A stretch of DNA of 11,509 bases from JAZKFT01 sp043760535 (GCA_043760535.1 JAYUOV010000202.1:1-11509); one strand, 5' to 3'. Positions 1 to 7,546 are shown, numbered from the stretch's first letter. Numbers and translations: made by a program. Notes: generated from the letters alone by a model not told the origin.

Positions 1-248
1 TGGATGAAGTAGGGTTGATTGAAAACGAAAAGGTAATAGTGGTAGATATAGACAATGGCAATCGCCTAGAAACCTATGTAATACCCGGAGAACGTGGAAA
101 AGGTGATATATGCCTTAATGGTGCCGCAGCTAGGCTGGTTTCCCCTGGTGATCTCTGCATTATTTGGTCTTACGCTATAATGGATTTTGAAGAAGCTAAA
201 ACATGGAAACCTAAAGTGTGTTTTCCTAAAGAAAATAATCAATTGTAA
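1..248 (+). CDS. panD: Aspartate 1-decarboxylase, C-terminal part (5' end beyond window)
   Basis: PanD is a pyruvoyl enzyme that decarboxylates L-aspartate to beta-alanine for pantothenate and coenzyme A synthesis in the cytoplasm. The reading frame is open from base 3, so the gene begins upstream of the window. The TTG at 15 is an internal Leu codon, not a start. Visible family landmarks are NRLETYVI (the Arg and the Thr-Tyr pair matching E. coli Arg54, Thr57 and Tyr58), GERGKGDICLNGAAARL (Asn matching Asn72) and the tail EEAKTWKPKV, which matches the EEARTWRPNV region of E. coli. The Gly-Ser self-cleavage site that makes the pyruvoyl group lies in the missing N-terminal part. The gene ends in TAA and is followed by a strong hairpin terminator, so it is probably the last gene of its transcript. 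Confidence 0.95.
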   Translation, partial: DEVGLIENEKVIVVDIDNGNRLETYVIPGERGKGDICLNGAAARLVSPGDLCIIWSYAIMDFEEAKTWKPKVCFPKENNQL

Positions 249-272
249 CATTTTAACTACAAGTAATTTAAG

Positions 273-316
273 AGGCGGAACGTGAAAACACTATTGTTTT
301 TCGTTCCGCTTTTTTG
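273..316 (+). terminator. Rho-independent terminator after panD
   Basis: The arm GCGGAACG (275-282) pairs exactly with CGTTCCGC (302-309). The stem extends outward with A/G against TT, and inward partly through GAAAACA against TGTTTT. A run of T (310-315) follows. It separates panD from the glycosyltransferase that starts at 334. Confidence 0.88.
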
Positions 317-333
317 TAAACATACCTATCTAT

Positions 334-1428
334 ATGAATCAGATACGAGTGTTAATTATTACCGATAGCCTAAAACTTGGCGGTACCGAATCCGTGGCTG
401 TAAATATGGCTAACGACCTGAGCGATGACCCACGGTTTGAAGCATTTTTGGTATGTGGCCGAACCGAAGGTGAATTGCTAAGCCGCATAAAACCCGGTGT
501 TAAATATTTTCATCTAAATAAAAAAAGGCAGCTGGACGTTTGGGCCATGTGGCGGCTTCATAAGTTTATTAAGGACAACCAAGTACAGATTGTACATGCC
601 CACAGCACTTCCATGTACTTTCCTGTTTTAATAAAATGGCTCCATCGCTACAAGTTGGTGTGGCACGACCATTTTGGATTGGTGCTTCCACCCTCTGGAA
701 AAAGGTTTTACCCATACATTTCATTTTCTTATGGCTTCGATTTTGCGATAGCAGTAAATGAGCAACTATACAAAAGCAATATAAAGCACCTACATGTAAA
801 AGCTAAAAATCAAACTTTCTTGCCAAACTATTCGGTTCGTATAGAATCGCCCGAACCACTTACGCTTAAAGGAGAAAAAAATACCCGCATTGTATGCCTT
901 GCTAATCTGCGTGCCCAAAAAGACCATATAAACCTGCTCAAGGCCTTTATAGTGGTGCTAGCAAAAATACCTACAGCTATACTTTACTGTGTGGGCGTAT
1001 GTGTGGGTGATGAATACGAAGCGGAAGTAAGAGCTTTTGTAGCAAAGGAAGGTATTATAGAAAAGGTTGTTTTTACAGGAGCCACCATTAATCCGTTTGA
1101 TTATATATCACAGTCGGCTGTTGGGGTTCTTTCTTCCGAATCGGAAGGGATGCCACTTAGCCTGATAGAATATGGCCTTGCTGGCCTGCCTGTTGTGTGT
1201 ACCAATGTAGGCCAATGTTCTGAGGTGCTCGATGATGGTGCTAACGGTATTGTGGTACCGCCACATAATTACGAAGCATTAGCAAAAGGAATACTAAAAT
1301 TGCTGGAAAACAATACCATGGCACAGAATTATGCCCAAAAATTCGCGGCATTTATTGCGGCTAATTATTCAAAAGAATCCATTTTAAACAGACTCACCGC
1401 TATTTATTTAGAACTGCTGGGCAAATAG
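334..1428 (+). CDS. GT4-family glycosyltransferase (GT-B fold)
   Basis: This 364-residue protein probably transfers a sugar from a nucleotide-sugar donor to a cell-surface glycan or lipid-linked acceptor at the inner face of the cytoplasmic membrane. The N-terminal Rossmann half carries the glycine-rich acceptor-side loop GGTESVAVNMA (residues 16-26) and VHAHST (87-92). The C-terminal donor half begins near residue 185 and includes LRAQKDHINLLKAF (192-205). It ends with the EX7E signature E271-GMPLSLI-E279 and the usual GLPVV, GANGIVVPP and ALAKGI blocks. Length and order are normal for GT4 (PF13439/PF00534 type), with no signal peptide or membrane segment. The ATG at 334 gives the expected start on the first beta strand (RVLIIT), and no Shine-Dalgarno is visible. 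I cannot name the donor or acceptor. The neighbour across the convergent gap is an asparagine-synthetase-like gene, a type often found in surface-polysaccharide loci, which is only weak context. Confidence 0.9.
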   Translation: MNQIRVLIITDSLKLGGTESVAVNMANDLSDDPRFEAFLVCGRTEGELLSRIKPGVKYFHLNKKRQLDVWAMWRLHKFIKDNQVQIVHAHSTSMYFPVLIKWLHRYKLVWHDHFGLVLPPSGKRFYPYISFSYGFDFAIAVNEQLYKSNIKHLHVKAKNQTFLPNYSVRIESPEPLTLKGEKNTRIVCLANLRAQKDHINLLKAFIVVLAKIPTAILYCVGVCVGDEYEAEVRAFVAKEGIIEKVVFTGATINPFDYISQSAVGVLSSESEGMPLSLIEYGLAGLPVVCTNVGQCSEVLDDGANGIVVPPHNYEALAKGILKLLENNTMAQNYAQKFAAFIAANYSKESILNRLTAIYLELLGK

Positions 1429-1432
1429 AAAC

Positions 1433-1457
1433 CGGGTGAGACATCACTCCGTTTTTT
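1433..1457 (+). terminator. Terminator after the GT4 gene
   Basis: CGGGTGA (1433-1439) folds onto TCACTCCG (1444-1451) with a GACA tetraloop and a single bulged T. A run of six T (1452-1457) follows. It starts five bases after the stop codon. Confidence 0.75.
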
Positions 1458-1569
1458 AATATAAAAGTTGTGGAAATTAAAATTTTCAATGGTCTATAAG
1501 AAGATTAAAAGCTAACCATCTCGATACAAATTAAGAGTTACCCACAATGAGTTGGTTAGTAGAATACTA

Positions 1570-1610
1570 TAAAAACTACTGCTGATATAGAAAAATATCA
1601 TCAGTAGTTG
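1570..1610 (-). terminator. Hairpin downstream of the asparagine-synthetase-like gene
   Basis: A 15-bp stem (1574-1588 with 1595-1609, one C/T mismatch) encloses a six-base loop. On the minus strand it is followed by a short T-rich stretch (complement of the A-run near 1570-1575). It lies just after the stop of the minus-strand gene ending at 1628. Together with the hairpin at 1433 it insulates the two convergent genes. Confidence 0.65.
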
Positions 1611-1627
1611 GCTACATAAAGGGTTTT

Positions 1628-3373
1628 TTATTTCTGAATAAACTTTTTCAACTCTACCAGGGTGCGGATATACGCATACTGGTTTAAATTAGCTGTGGGT
1701 AAAAATACTTTTACCTCTTCGGGGTTCAGCACTTTTGCCATTGAGGTAAATTGTTTTAAATCAGCTACCATGGCTTGCCTTTCTGCATCGGAGAAGCTAT
1801 TTGTATTTACATGAATACCGCCAATTTTACGCAATGGGGCACGTACCCATTGCGGAGAACTCCTAAACCATTCGTAACCAAGTTTCTTTATTTTAAAAGG
1901 CATGCTATTAATGCTGTATCCTAGTTTTCCATCGGGCACGTCGGCTACCTGGCGGTTCAGGATATTTTGAAATTCACGGAACATCTTGTTGCCCTTTTTC
2001 AATGAGTCGGGCACTTGCATGGCTGCATTAAAAAAGTCGAGATCGTAAAATGGAGTAGCCGTCCAGAAATAGTAACGGCTGCGGTCTTCACCAGACATAA
2101 ATTGATTGATAGCCCTTTCGTAAAAATTAAAATGAATGCTCTTGTTGTTATTATTCTGTTCGGGGTAAGCAGCCATTATGCTGTGAAGAAAATGGAGAAA
2201 ATCGTCTTCTTTTATACCCGACAATTTTTCTACCTGGCTTAGTGACATAGCAGAATTTCTGTAGAGAATTTTGCGGGTCAGTTCATCGAGCCCCATGTTG
2301 GAATTTGTTTCGCCTATGTATGGCATGGTGCGGTCTCCGCCGTCTCCAGTTACATATAAGAAACCCTTGGGATGATCGGATAGCAACTGCTTGTTAAAGT
2401 CTAAAATAAACGACATACTTATATAATTCATTCCCATTTTTTTCTCTATCAGTTCCTGCTCATATTCGGGCTTATCATTAATAGGGTAAGCTTTGTAAGG
2501 CAGGTTAAGAATACCTGCAATTTCGGTAGCACCCTTTACATCTTTGGCAGATGAACTATCTAAATAACTACTTGCAAATACCCTGTCATTTCCCATTTGA
2601 ACAAATGCCGAAGCCACAGCCCTACTATCTTGCCCGGCACTTAACGAAATATTAATGGGGCTACCCTGCCAAGCATCAATCATTCGCTTGCTGGCCTGTA
2701 AAAAAAGGCCAGAAAGATTGGTAGCGGCCTGCATCACTGTTTGCTCTTGGCGGACATCGAAATTATATGGCTGACCCGGTATGTAGCTTGATTTTCCTGT
2801 AGATAAATCTATTTCAATAATACTGTTGCCAGCAACCCGGTTAACATTTTTGTAAAGGTTCATCTGGCCTATTGGAGAGCAGCACCATAAGTAAGTAGCT
2901 ACAGCTAAACGGTCTGGTTCTAATTCGGTTTTTTTTGATAGCCAATTGAGGCTGCGGCCTACAAACAAGCTGTTATCGGTAAACATACAAAAAGTGTCTA
3001 AGCGCCCAAACCGATCACTGATGATAGTAATTTGCTTATCCTTAAAGAACCAGCATACCCATTCGCCACTCCATTGTGCCATTGCTGCTGCAAGCCCCTT
3101 GCTATCTGGTTTTAACCCCATTAAATATTGTGAAAAAACAGCTTCTATTTCAAATTGTTTACGGTTGTATATTAAGCCTTCTATCACTACATCATAGCCG
3201 TTAATATTTAAAAACTGATAAGGATATGATTCATAAGGTTTGTCGAAAGAAAGGCTTAACGAAGGGGTTTTTACTACCGCTCCAATAGCATTTTTTAATG
3301 GCCCTTGCCACAAACACTGGATGGGATGCTCTGCCAATTGGGTTTTATCTATAAAAATATTTACACCTATCAT
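1628..3373 (-). CDS. Asparagine-synthetase-like protein lacking the glutaminase cysteine
   Basis: This 581-residue protein has the two-domain layout of AsnB-type enzymes. The N-terminal class II amidotransferase-like domain (about 1-190) retains the fold marker GLIYN (66-70, usual form GEIYN) and SDRFGRLDTF (119-128). The C-terminal adenylating domain carries the PP-loop SLSAGQDSR (243-251, canonical SGGxDS), TGDGGDR (342-348, usual GEGxDE) and PFYDLDFFNAAMQVP (441-455). Residue 2 is Ile, so the catalytic Cys2 that hydrolyses glutamine is absent, as in beta-lactam synthetases and lasso-peptide cyclases. The sequence therefore supports ATP-dependent amide or ester-type chemistry by adenylation, but not glutamine hydrolysis. 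The substrate is unknown. No lasso precursor, PqqD-like or transglutaminase-like maturation gene is visible nearby. The ATG at 3373 follows an A-rich leader. The gene appears monocistronic. Confidence 0.85.
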   Translation of the reverse strand: MIGVNIFIDKTQLAEHPIQCLWQGPLKNAIGAVVKTPSLSLSFDKPYESYPYQFLNINGYDVVIEGLIYNRKQFEIEAVFSQYLMGLKPDSKGLAAAMAQWSGEWVCWFFKDKQITIISDRFGRLDTFCMFTDNSLFVGRSLNWLSKKTELEPDRLAVATYLWCCSPIGQMNLYKNVNRVAGNSIIEIDLSTGKSSYIPGQPYNFDVRQEQTVMQAATNLSGLFLQASKRMIDAWQGSPINISLSAGQDSRAVASAFVQMGNDRVFASSYLDSSSAKDVKGATEIAGILNLPYKAYPINDKPEYEQELIEKKMGMNYISMSFILDFNKQLLSDHPKGFLYVTGDGGDRTMPYIGETNSNMGLDELTRKILYRNSAMSLSQVEKLSGIKEDDFLHFLHSIMAAYPEQNNNNKSIHFNFYERAINQFMSGEDRSRYYFWTATPFYDLDFFNAAMQVPDSLKKGNKMFREFQNILNRQVADVPDGKLGYSINSMPFKIKKLGYEWFRSSPQWVRAPLRKIGGIHVNTNSFSDAERQAMVADLKQFTSMAKVLNPEEVKVFLPTANLNQYAYIRTLVELKKFIQK

Positions 3374-3456
3374 GAGCCTTGTTATTTTATTGTTTTTTTA
3401 ATTTTAAAATCTAAATAAATGCGAAAAGCATTGGATAATACAGGATTAAAAACGGT

Positions 3457-3464
3457 CAAATTTA
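3457..3464 (-). promoter_or_regulatory. Possible -7 element for the asparagine-synthetase-like gene
   Basis: On the minus strand this reads TAAATTTG, a full match to the Bacteroidota -7 consensus TAnnTTTG, 83 bases before the ATG at 3373. No good TTTG -33 partner is seen at the usual distance, so the assignment is weak. Confidence 0.35.
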
Positions 3465-3564
3465 GTGTTTTATACCATGTTGAGTATCCCTTTTTTAAAC
3501 CATTGGTTTTACAAATGCATTGTGGTTAGGTACGTTTAAATAAGATAGAAAAGGGAGAATAATG

Positions 3565-3955
3565 CTAAAAAACATCATTCGGTACGAATTGACCAAGAAA
3601 TTGCCAGCCAAATGAATACTCCTGTTCAGCCTGTCTTTGGTTGTAATGAATGCTTATAGAAAAAAGTATTTGCTCTTCAATTCCAACATTAATAAAAGTT
3701 TTTCATGTTTAAAAGTATGGCAAGTGTGAAATGATTTTTTAACAACGACACCATTCTGGTCGAAGGTAAACTTTCATAATTTTCAATATCAGCATGCAAT
3801 CCTTTTGGCATTGAAAGCCCTAGAAAAGCAACTAAAGCAATGCTGTTGGAACTAAATACCTAATGTAATTCTACGATTGAGGAAACAAATAATTCTTTTA
3901 CACATTCTAAATTGTAAGGTATTAATCTATCTTTTACCTTATATGTGTCTTGAAA
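3565..3955 (-). pseudogene. Probable decayed gene, family not recognised
   Basis: No intact gene exists here, but a protein-like minus-strand reading can be traced. It runs from 3955 through YKVKDRLIPYNLECVKELF, meets an in-frame TAG at 3860-3862, and continues as SIALVAFLGLSMPKGLHADI and ENYESLPSTRMVSLLKNHF. It then needs a one-base shift at a T5 run (plus strand 3699-3703) to go on as INVGIEEQILFSISIHYNQR and QEYSFGWQFLGQFVPNDVF, ending at TAG (3565-3567). Upstream, the same frame has a TAA directly before 3955. No start codon context or promoter is seen. I do not recognise the family. It could be the 3' remnant of an inactivated gene or a chance open stretch in AT-rich DNA. Confidence 0.35.
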
Positions 3956-4090
3956 TTAGAAATCAATTTGAACAGGTTTACAACACGTAACCCTTATAGA
4001 TTGGAGTAATCCCAAAATCTATTCTTAAGAACTAAACTTTTTTTAGAAACAAGTTGAGAAACAAAATTTCAGAATAAAAAATTGTAGGTG

Positions 4091-4130
4091 AAATAAAAAA
4101 TGAGTTACGAGGTTTAAATTCGTAACTCAT
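4091..4130 (-). terminator. Terminator of tRNA-Val
   Basis: ATGAGTTACGA (4100-4110) and TCGTAACTCAT (4120-4130) form a perfect 11-bp stem with a nine-base loop. On the minus strand the stem is followed by a T-rich run (complement of 4091-4100). A T-run on the other side (4131-4137) could also let it work for plus-strand transcripts. It begins 12 bases past the tRNA 3' end. Confidence 0.85.
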
Positions 4131-4142
4131 TGTTTTTAAATG

Positions 4143-4217
4143 TGGGAGCACACGGGTTCGAACCGCGGACCCTCTGCTTGTAAGGCAGATGCTCTAAACC
4201 AACTGAGCTATGCTCCC
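4143..4217 (-). tRNA. tRNA-Val (anticodon UAC)
   Basis: The minus strand folds as a full 75-base cloverleaf. The acceptor stem is GGGAGCA with TGCTCCC, and the D arm is GCTC-AGTTGGTTTA-GAGC. The anticodon arm is TCTGC-CTTACAA-GCAGA, giving anticodon TAC, which reads GUA and probably other GUN valine codons. The T arm contains the standard GGTTCGAAC-type loop. The discriminator base is A and the 3' CCA is not encoded, so it must be added by the CCA-adding enzyme. It is a single tRNA gene with its own promoter and terminator. Confidence 0.96.
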
Positions 4218-4235
4218 TTTCTTTGTTTGGGAGTG

Positions 4236-4266
4236 CAAAAATAGGGTTCAAAACTTTGCAGCAAAA
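4236..4266 (-). promoter_or_regulatory. Bacteroidota-type promoter of tRNA-Val
   Basis: On the minus strand a TTTTG box (4262-4266) is followed, 18 bases later, by TATTTTTG (4236-4243), an exact match to the -7 consensus TAnnTTTG. The spacing fits the -33/-7 arrangement known for Bacteroidota. Transcription should start near 4229-4230, about a dozen bases before the mature tRNA 5' end. Confidence 0.8.
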
Positions 4267-4335
4267 TTTATTTTTAAATTTAACTAACTTATTTTTAAGA
4301 CCCAACACCAAATGAATAATTCATCATATCATTTT

Positions 4336-4949
4336 TTATATTCTGTGCCAAACTTCCTTGTCTAATTTCATTAAAGAAAGCTCTTTACAGTCATTTTTGG
4401 CATCTATCATATGCTGAAGAAAATAATGCCATACCACATTGAATTTATGTTCGGATATATCCCTTGTTGCGATAGTTACATGCGGATGAAAGGCTTGTTT
4501 GTTGCGAAAAATAATTAACGGAAACTCCTTTCCAAACTGAATGTTAATGTCTTTCTCCATATCGCTAAGGGAAACGCTTGGCATCACATCTACATACAAA
4601 ACCCGATTGCCAAAATGATTAAACCCATTGAGCTGTATATTAAAAGGAATGATAACAAAATTGTATGTCTCTACAAAATTGAGCAATAATCTTTCCGTGT
4701 TTTCCTCCGTTTTAAAAGGGGGCACAATAGTAAAGTGTCCGGCGATTTTTGTGCAGCCTTACTACCGTAATTATCGTGCATGTATTTTTTATATACCATT
4801 ACCTGTTCATTTACCACATCTGGGCAAATAGCAGCAATATAATACAATGCAAAACCTTCTGGCAGCGGCGTAAATCTATTAGTTGGCCTGCTATATGGCT
4901 GCCTGCCGTTATAACGGTTTTCACGGTTGTCGTAATCCCTGCTATACAT
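4336..4949 (-). pseudogene. 2H phosphoesterase / 2'-5' RNA ligase family gene, interrupted by a one-base frameshift
   Basis: Members of this family (LigT/ThpR-like, 2H fold) act on 2',5'- or cyclic-phosphate bonds of RNA or nucleotides using two HxT motifs. The first part (start 4949) reads FALYYIAAICP, then YGSKAAQKSP. The frame then breaks at 4738-4743. Moving by one base restores HFTIVPPFKTEEN (first HxT, His codon 4735-4737), PFNIQLNGFNHFGNRVLYVDV, and FHPHVTIATRD (second HxT), ending in TAA at 4336. The span is 614 bases; one added base gives 205 codons, so a single missing base explains the break. Both halves are otherwise well conserved, so the lesion is recent or a sequence error. The ATG lies one base after the pyk stop, implying translational coupling in the pfkA-pyk operon. 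The first 30 residues are polar and Arg/Asn-rich, an unusual extension. As read, the product would lack both catalytic motifs. Confidence 0.85.
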
Positions 4950-4950
4950 G

Positions 4951-6441
4951 CTAATCTACTTTTGTAACTTTAATAATATTGGTAGGCAAATGGAGATTTA
5001 CCGGTGTAGAACCTGTATTAATCACTACGTTACCTGCACTAAGAAAACCCCTGTTTTTGAGAATTCCAATCTGATCGCCGATGATATCATCTAAGCTATC
5101 TTCTTCGGCATAATAAAATGCACGTACGCCCCAACTTAGGCTTAATTGGTTAATGAGGCTACGCTCTTTACTAAAAATAAACAATGGAGCCTGTGGGCGG
5201 TAACTACTTAACACAAAAGCAGTGTAACCCGATTGAGTCATGCCTATAAGTGCATCGGCATTAAGATCTTGAGCCAGTTTGCAGGCGTTATAACAAACAG
5301 CATCGCTATTAAATGACGGGGAATGTGACTGTGGTTTTAGCGTTTCTTCTCTATTGTAATCGTAACCTGTGGCTTCTACTTCCCGTATAATTTTTGTCAT
5401 AGTTTCTACCACTAGTGTTGGGTACTGGCCAGCAGCAGTTTCGCCGCTCAGCATTACCGCATCGGCTCCTTCCAACACAGCATTGGCCACGTCAGTTATC
5501 TCACTTCTGTTAGGCTTTGTACGATCCATCATGCTCTCCATCATTTGGGTGGCCACTATTACAGGCTTGCCTCTGTGCATACATTTTTTTATCAAATCTT
5601 TTTGAATCATTGGCACTTTTTCTACCGGCATTTCCACACCTAAATCGCCACGTGCCACCATAATAGCATCGCTTTCGATAATAATATCTCTGATATTTAC
5701 CAAAGCTTCGGGTTTCTCTATTTTGGCAATAATTTTTGTTTTGCTTTTCTTCTCCTGCAACTTGCTACGAAGTATCACAATATCTTTTACACTACGTACA
5801 AAACTCAATGCCACCCAATCCAATTGTTGTTCTATTATAAAATCTAAATCAATCAAATCTTTCTCGGTAAGTGCTGGTAAGGATATTTTAGTATCTGGCA
5901 GGTTAATACCTTTCTTAGATGACAAAATACCACCTAAAGCTACCACCACTTTTACATCTCCCTCTTTGGTAATATCTTTCACAATAACTTCCATTTTGCC
6001 ATCATCTATCAATATTTTATTACCAATCTTTACATCTCCTGCCAGGTTGGGGTAGCTTACATAAATCTTCTCTAAGTTACCTACACATTTTTCATTTGTA
6101 AATGTTAATATGTCACCAACTGCAAGAAGCAATGAATTATTTTCTATTTCTCCTACTCTAAGCTTTGGCCCCTGTAAATCGCCAAGAATAGCTATGTTAA
6201 AGGGTTCTGTCTTGTTTATCTGACGTATAAAGTCAATAATTTTTTGCTTATCGTCGTGGGTTCCGTGAGAGAAATTAAGGCGAAATACATTTACACCAGC
6301 CTTTACGAGTTCCAGCAACTTCTCGTATGTATCGCAGGACGGGCCTACTGTAGCTACTATTTTTGTCTTCTTAGCATTGTGTTCCAGCCCTGCTTGTCTG
6401 TCCATATTTGTGTGCAGGTATCTATTAATATTCTTTGACAT
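4951..6441 (-). CDS. pyk: Pyruvate kinase
   Basis: Pyruvate kinase converts phosphoenolpyruvate and ADP to pyruvate and ATP in the last step of glycolysis. The 496-residue protein has the barrel core starting at KKTKIVATVGPS (24-35), then RLNFSHG (54-60) and LGDLQGPKLRVG (86-97). The active-site signature is IIAKIEKPE (237-245), with catalytic Lys240 and metal ligand Glu242, followed by MVARGDLGVE (261-270, Asp266) and ATQMMESM (297-304). The C-terminal regulatory domain (about 375-496) is complete, and the length is normal. The ATG at 6441 follows an A-rich leader; Met13 is an alternative start, since the family core begins only at about residue 24. It is the middle gene of the operon, 55 bases after pfkA, with the 2H phosphoesterase starting one base after its TAG. 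Confidence 0.97.
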   Translation of the reverse strand: MSKNINRYLHTNMDRQAGLEHNAKKTKIVATVGPSCDTYEKLLELVKAGVNVFRLNFSHGTHDDKQKIIDFIRQINKTEPFNIAILGDLQGPKLRVGEIENNSLLLAVGDILTFTNEKCVGNLEKIYVSYPNLAGDVKIGNKILIDDGKMEVIVKDITKEGDVKVVVALGGILSSKKGINLPDTKISLPALTEKDLIDLDFIIEQQLDWVALSFVRSVKDIVILRSKLQEKKSKTKIIAKIEKPEALVNIRDIIIESDAIMVARGDLGVEMPVEKVPMIQKDLIKKCMHRGKPVIVATQMMESMMDRTKPNRSEITDVANAVLEGADAVMLSGETAAGQYPTLVVETMTKIIREVEATGYDYNREETLKPQSHSPSFNSDAVCYNACKLAQDLNADALIGMTQSGYTAFVLSSYRPQAPLFIFSKERSLINQLSLSWGVRAFYYAEEDSLDDIIGDQIGILKNRGFLSAGNVVINTGSTPVNLHLPTNIIKVTKVD

Positions 6442-6496
6442 TTTTTAATATATTTTTAAAATTTATAATTTATTGTGGTGGATAACCAGTATGTTT

Positions 6497-7477
6497 TTAA
6501 CTTGAAAGAATTTTAACAATCTTTAACCAATCATTATTAAACTTTTCTTTTGCCTTTACTGCTTTGTCAAGTGGTAAATAATTCATTTTATTATTAAGTA
6601 TGCCTACCATTACATTGTGGCGTCCTCCAATTAGGCATTCTACTGCATGGTATCCCATACGGCTTGCTATTAAGCGATCGAGACAGGTAGGCGAACCGCC
6701 TCTTTGTATATGCCCCAAAACACAAACCCTTGTATCAGCATTAGGCAAGCGCTTTTCTATTACAGCCGCTATTTCATTAGCGCCAATTTTTTCGCCTTCG
6801 GCTACTACTATCAGGTTTACCAATTTCTTTCTTTTCTCATTTTTGCTAAGCGATTGTATCAAGTCTTCGATATCTGTTTCGCTTTCGGGTACCAATATAT
6901 TTTCGGCCCCCGTTGCAATGCCGCTATGAAGCGCAATGTATCCTGCATCCCTGCCCATTACTTCCACAATAAAAAGTCGGTCGTGGGCATCGGCGGTATC
7001 GCGTATTTTATCAATGGCATCTACGGCGGTATTTACTGCAGTATCAAAGCCAATAGTAAAGTCGGAACCGGCAATATCTTTATCAATCGTTCCAGGAATA
7101 CCAATGCACGGAATATCATATTCGTTACTGAAAGTTTGTGCACCCTGAAAACTACCATCGCCGCCAATAATTACAAGGCCATTAATACCGTGGCCTTTCA
7201 GATTATCATAGGCTATTTTTCTGCCTTCGGGAGTACGAAATTCTTTACTCCGGGCTGTTTTTAATATGGTTCCACCACGCTGAATAATATTTGCCACACT
7301 CCTGCTTACCATTGGGTGTATATCATTTTCTATCATACCGGCATAACCGCGATACACACCAAACACTTCTAAATCATGATAAATACCTGTACGCACTACT
7401 GCCCTTATTGCAGCATTCATACCAGGGCTATCTCCGCCAGAAGTTAGTACACCAATTTTTGTAACCTTTTTTGCCAT
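6497..7477 (-). CDS. pfkA: ATP-dependent 6-phosphofructokinase
   Basis: PfkA phosphorylates fructose 6-phosphate to fructose 1,6-bisphosphate, the committed step of glycolysis. The 326-residue length is typical of the bacterial PfkA tetramer subunit. Motifs in order are GVLTSGGDSPGMNAAIR (9-25, nucleotide loop), GGDGS (105-109), PGTIDKD (128-134, catalytic base Asp132), EVMGRDAG (172-179) and HIQRGG (256-261). Gly at the GGDG position and Gly129 in PGT indicate ATP rather than pyrophosphate as phosphoryl donor, since PPi enzymes carry Asp and Lys there. One departure from E. coli is Lys133 in place of the Asn of TIDND. The ATG at 7477 gives the standard N-terminus. It is the first gene of the pfkA-pyk-2H operon, behind a recognisable promoter and a palindrome. 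Confidence 0.97.
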   Translation of the reverse strand: MAKKVTKIGVLTSGGDSPGMNAAIRAVVRTGIYHDLEVFGVYRGYAGMIENDIHPMVSRSVANIIQRGGTILKTARSKEFRTPEGRKIAYDNLKGHGINGLVIIGGDGSFQGAQTFSNEYDIPCIGIPGTIDKDIAGSDFTIGFDTAVNTAVDAIDKIRDTADAHDRLFIVEVMGRDAGYIALHSGIATGAENILVPESETDIEDLIQSLSKNEKRKKLVNLIVVAEGEKIGANEIAAVIEKRLPNADTRVCVLGHIQRGGSPTCLDRLIASRMGYHAVECLIGGRHNVMVGILNNKMNYLPLDKAVKAKEKFNNDWLKIVKILSS

Positions 7478-7525
7478 ACTTCTTAGGTTGTTAAAGTCTA
7501 TTCAAGAAAAATCTTTTTTACAGTA

Positions 7526-7540
7526 TGTAAATAATTTACA
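7526..7540. promoter_or_regulatory. Palindromic candidate operator in the pfkA leader
   Basis: TGTAAATAATTTACA is a perfect 7+1+7 inverted repeat. It lies about seven bases downstream of the -7 box, so it covers the expected transcription start and first transcribed bases, and ends about 49 bases before the pfkA ATG. This is a common position for a repressor operator. The regulator is unknown. Confidence 0.5.
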
Positions 7541-7546
7541 ACTGGT

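Noticed and set aside
2015..2242. Plus-strand open frames opposite the asparagine-synthetase-like gene (also 2946-3197)
   Set aside because: They lie inside a conserved minus-strand gene and show no family features or start context.
1628..3373. Lasso-peptide biosynthesis cluster
   Set aside because: The cyclase-like protein lacks Cys2 as lasso cyclases do, but no precursor peptide, PqqD-like recognition protein or transglutaminase-like protease is encoded beside it.
4114..4311. 65-codon minus-strand open frame
   Set aside because: It runs straight through the tRNA-Val gene and has no protein-like features, so it is a shadow of the tRNA region.
4336..4725. Separate 129-residue gene starting at a GTG
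   Set aside because: Its start falls inside the conserved IVPPF motif of the 2H family. It is the second half of the frameshifted gene, not an independent gene.
4735..4745. Programmed ribosomal frameshift
   Set aside because: There is no classical slippery heptamer, and the site CGCCGGACAC has no run that would support slippage. A mutation or sequence error is simpler.
6704..7264. 186-codon plus-strand open frame opposite pfkA
   Set aside because: It is antisense to a complete, well-conserved pfkA and is Tyr/Phe/Ile-rich in the way expected of an antisense shadow.
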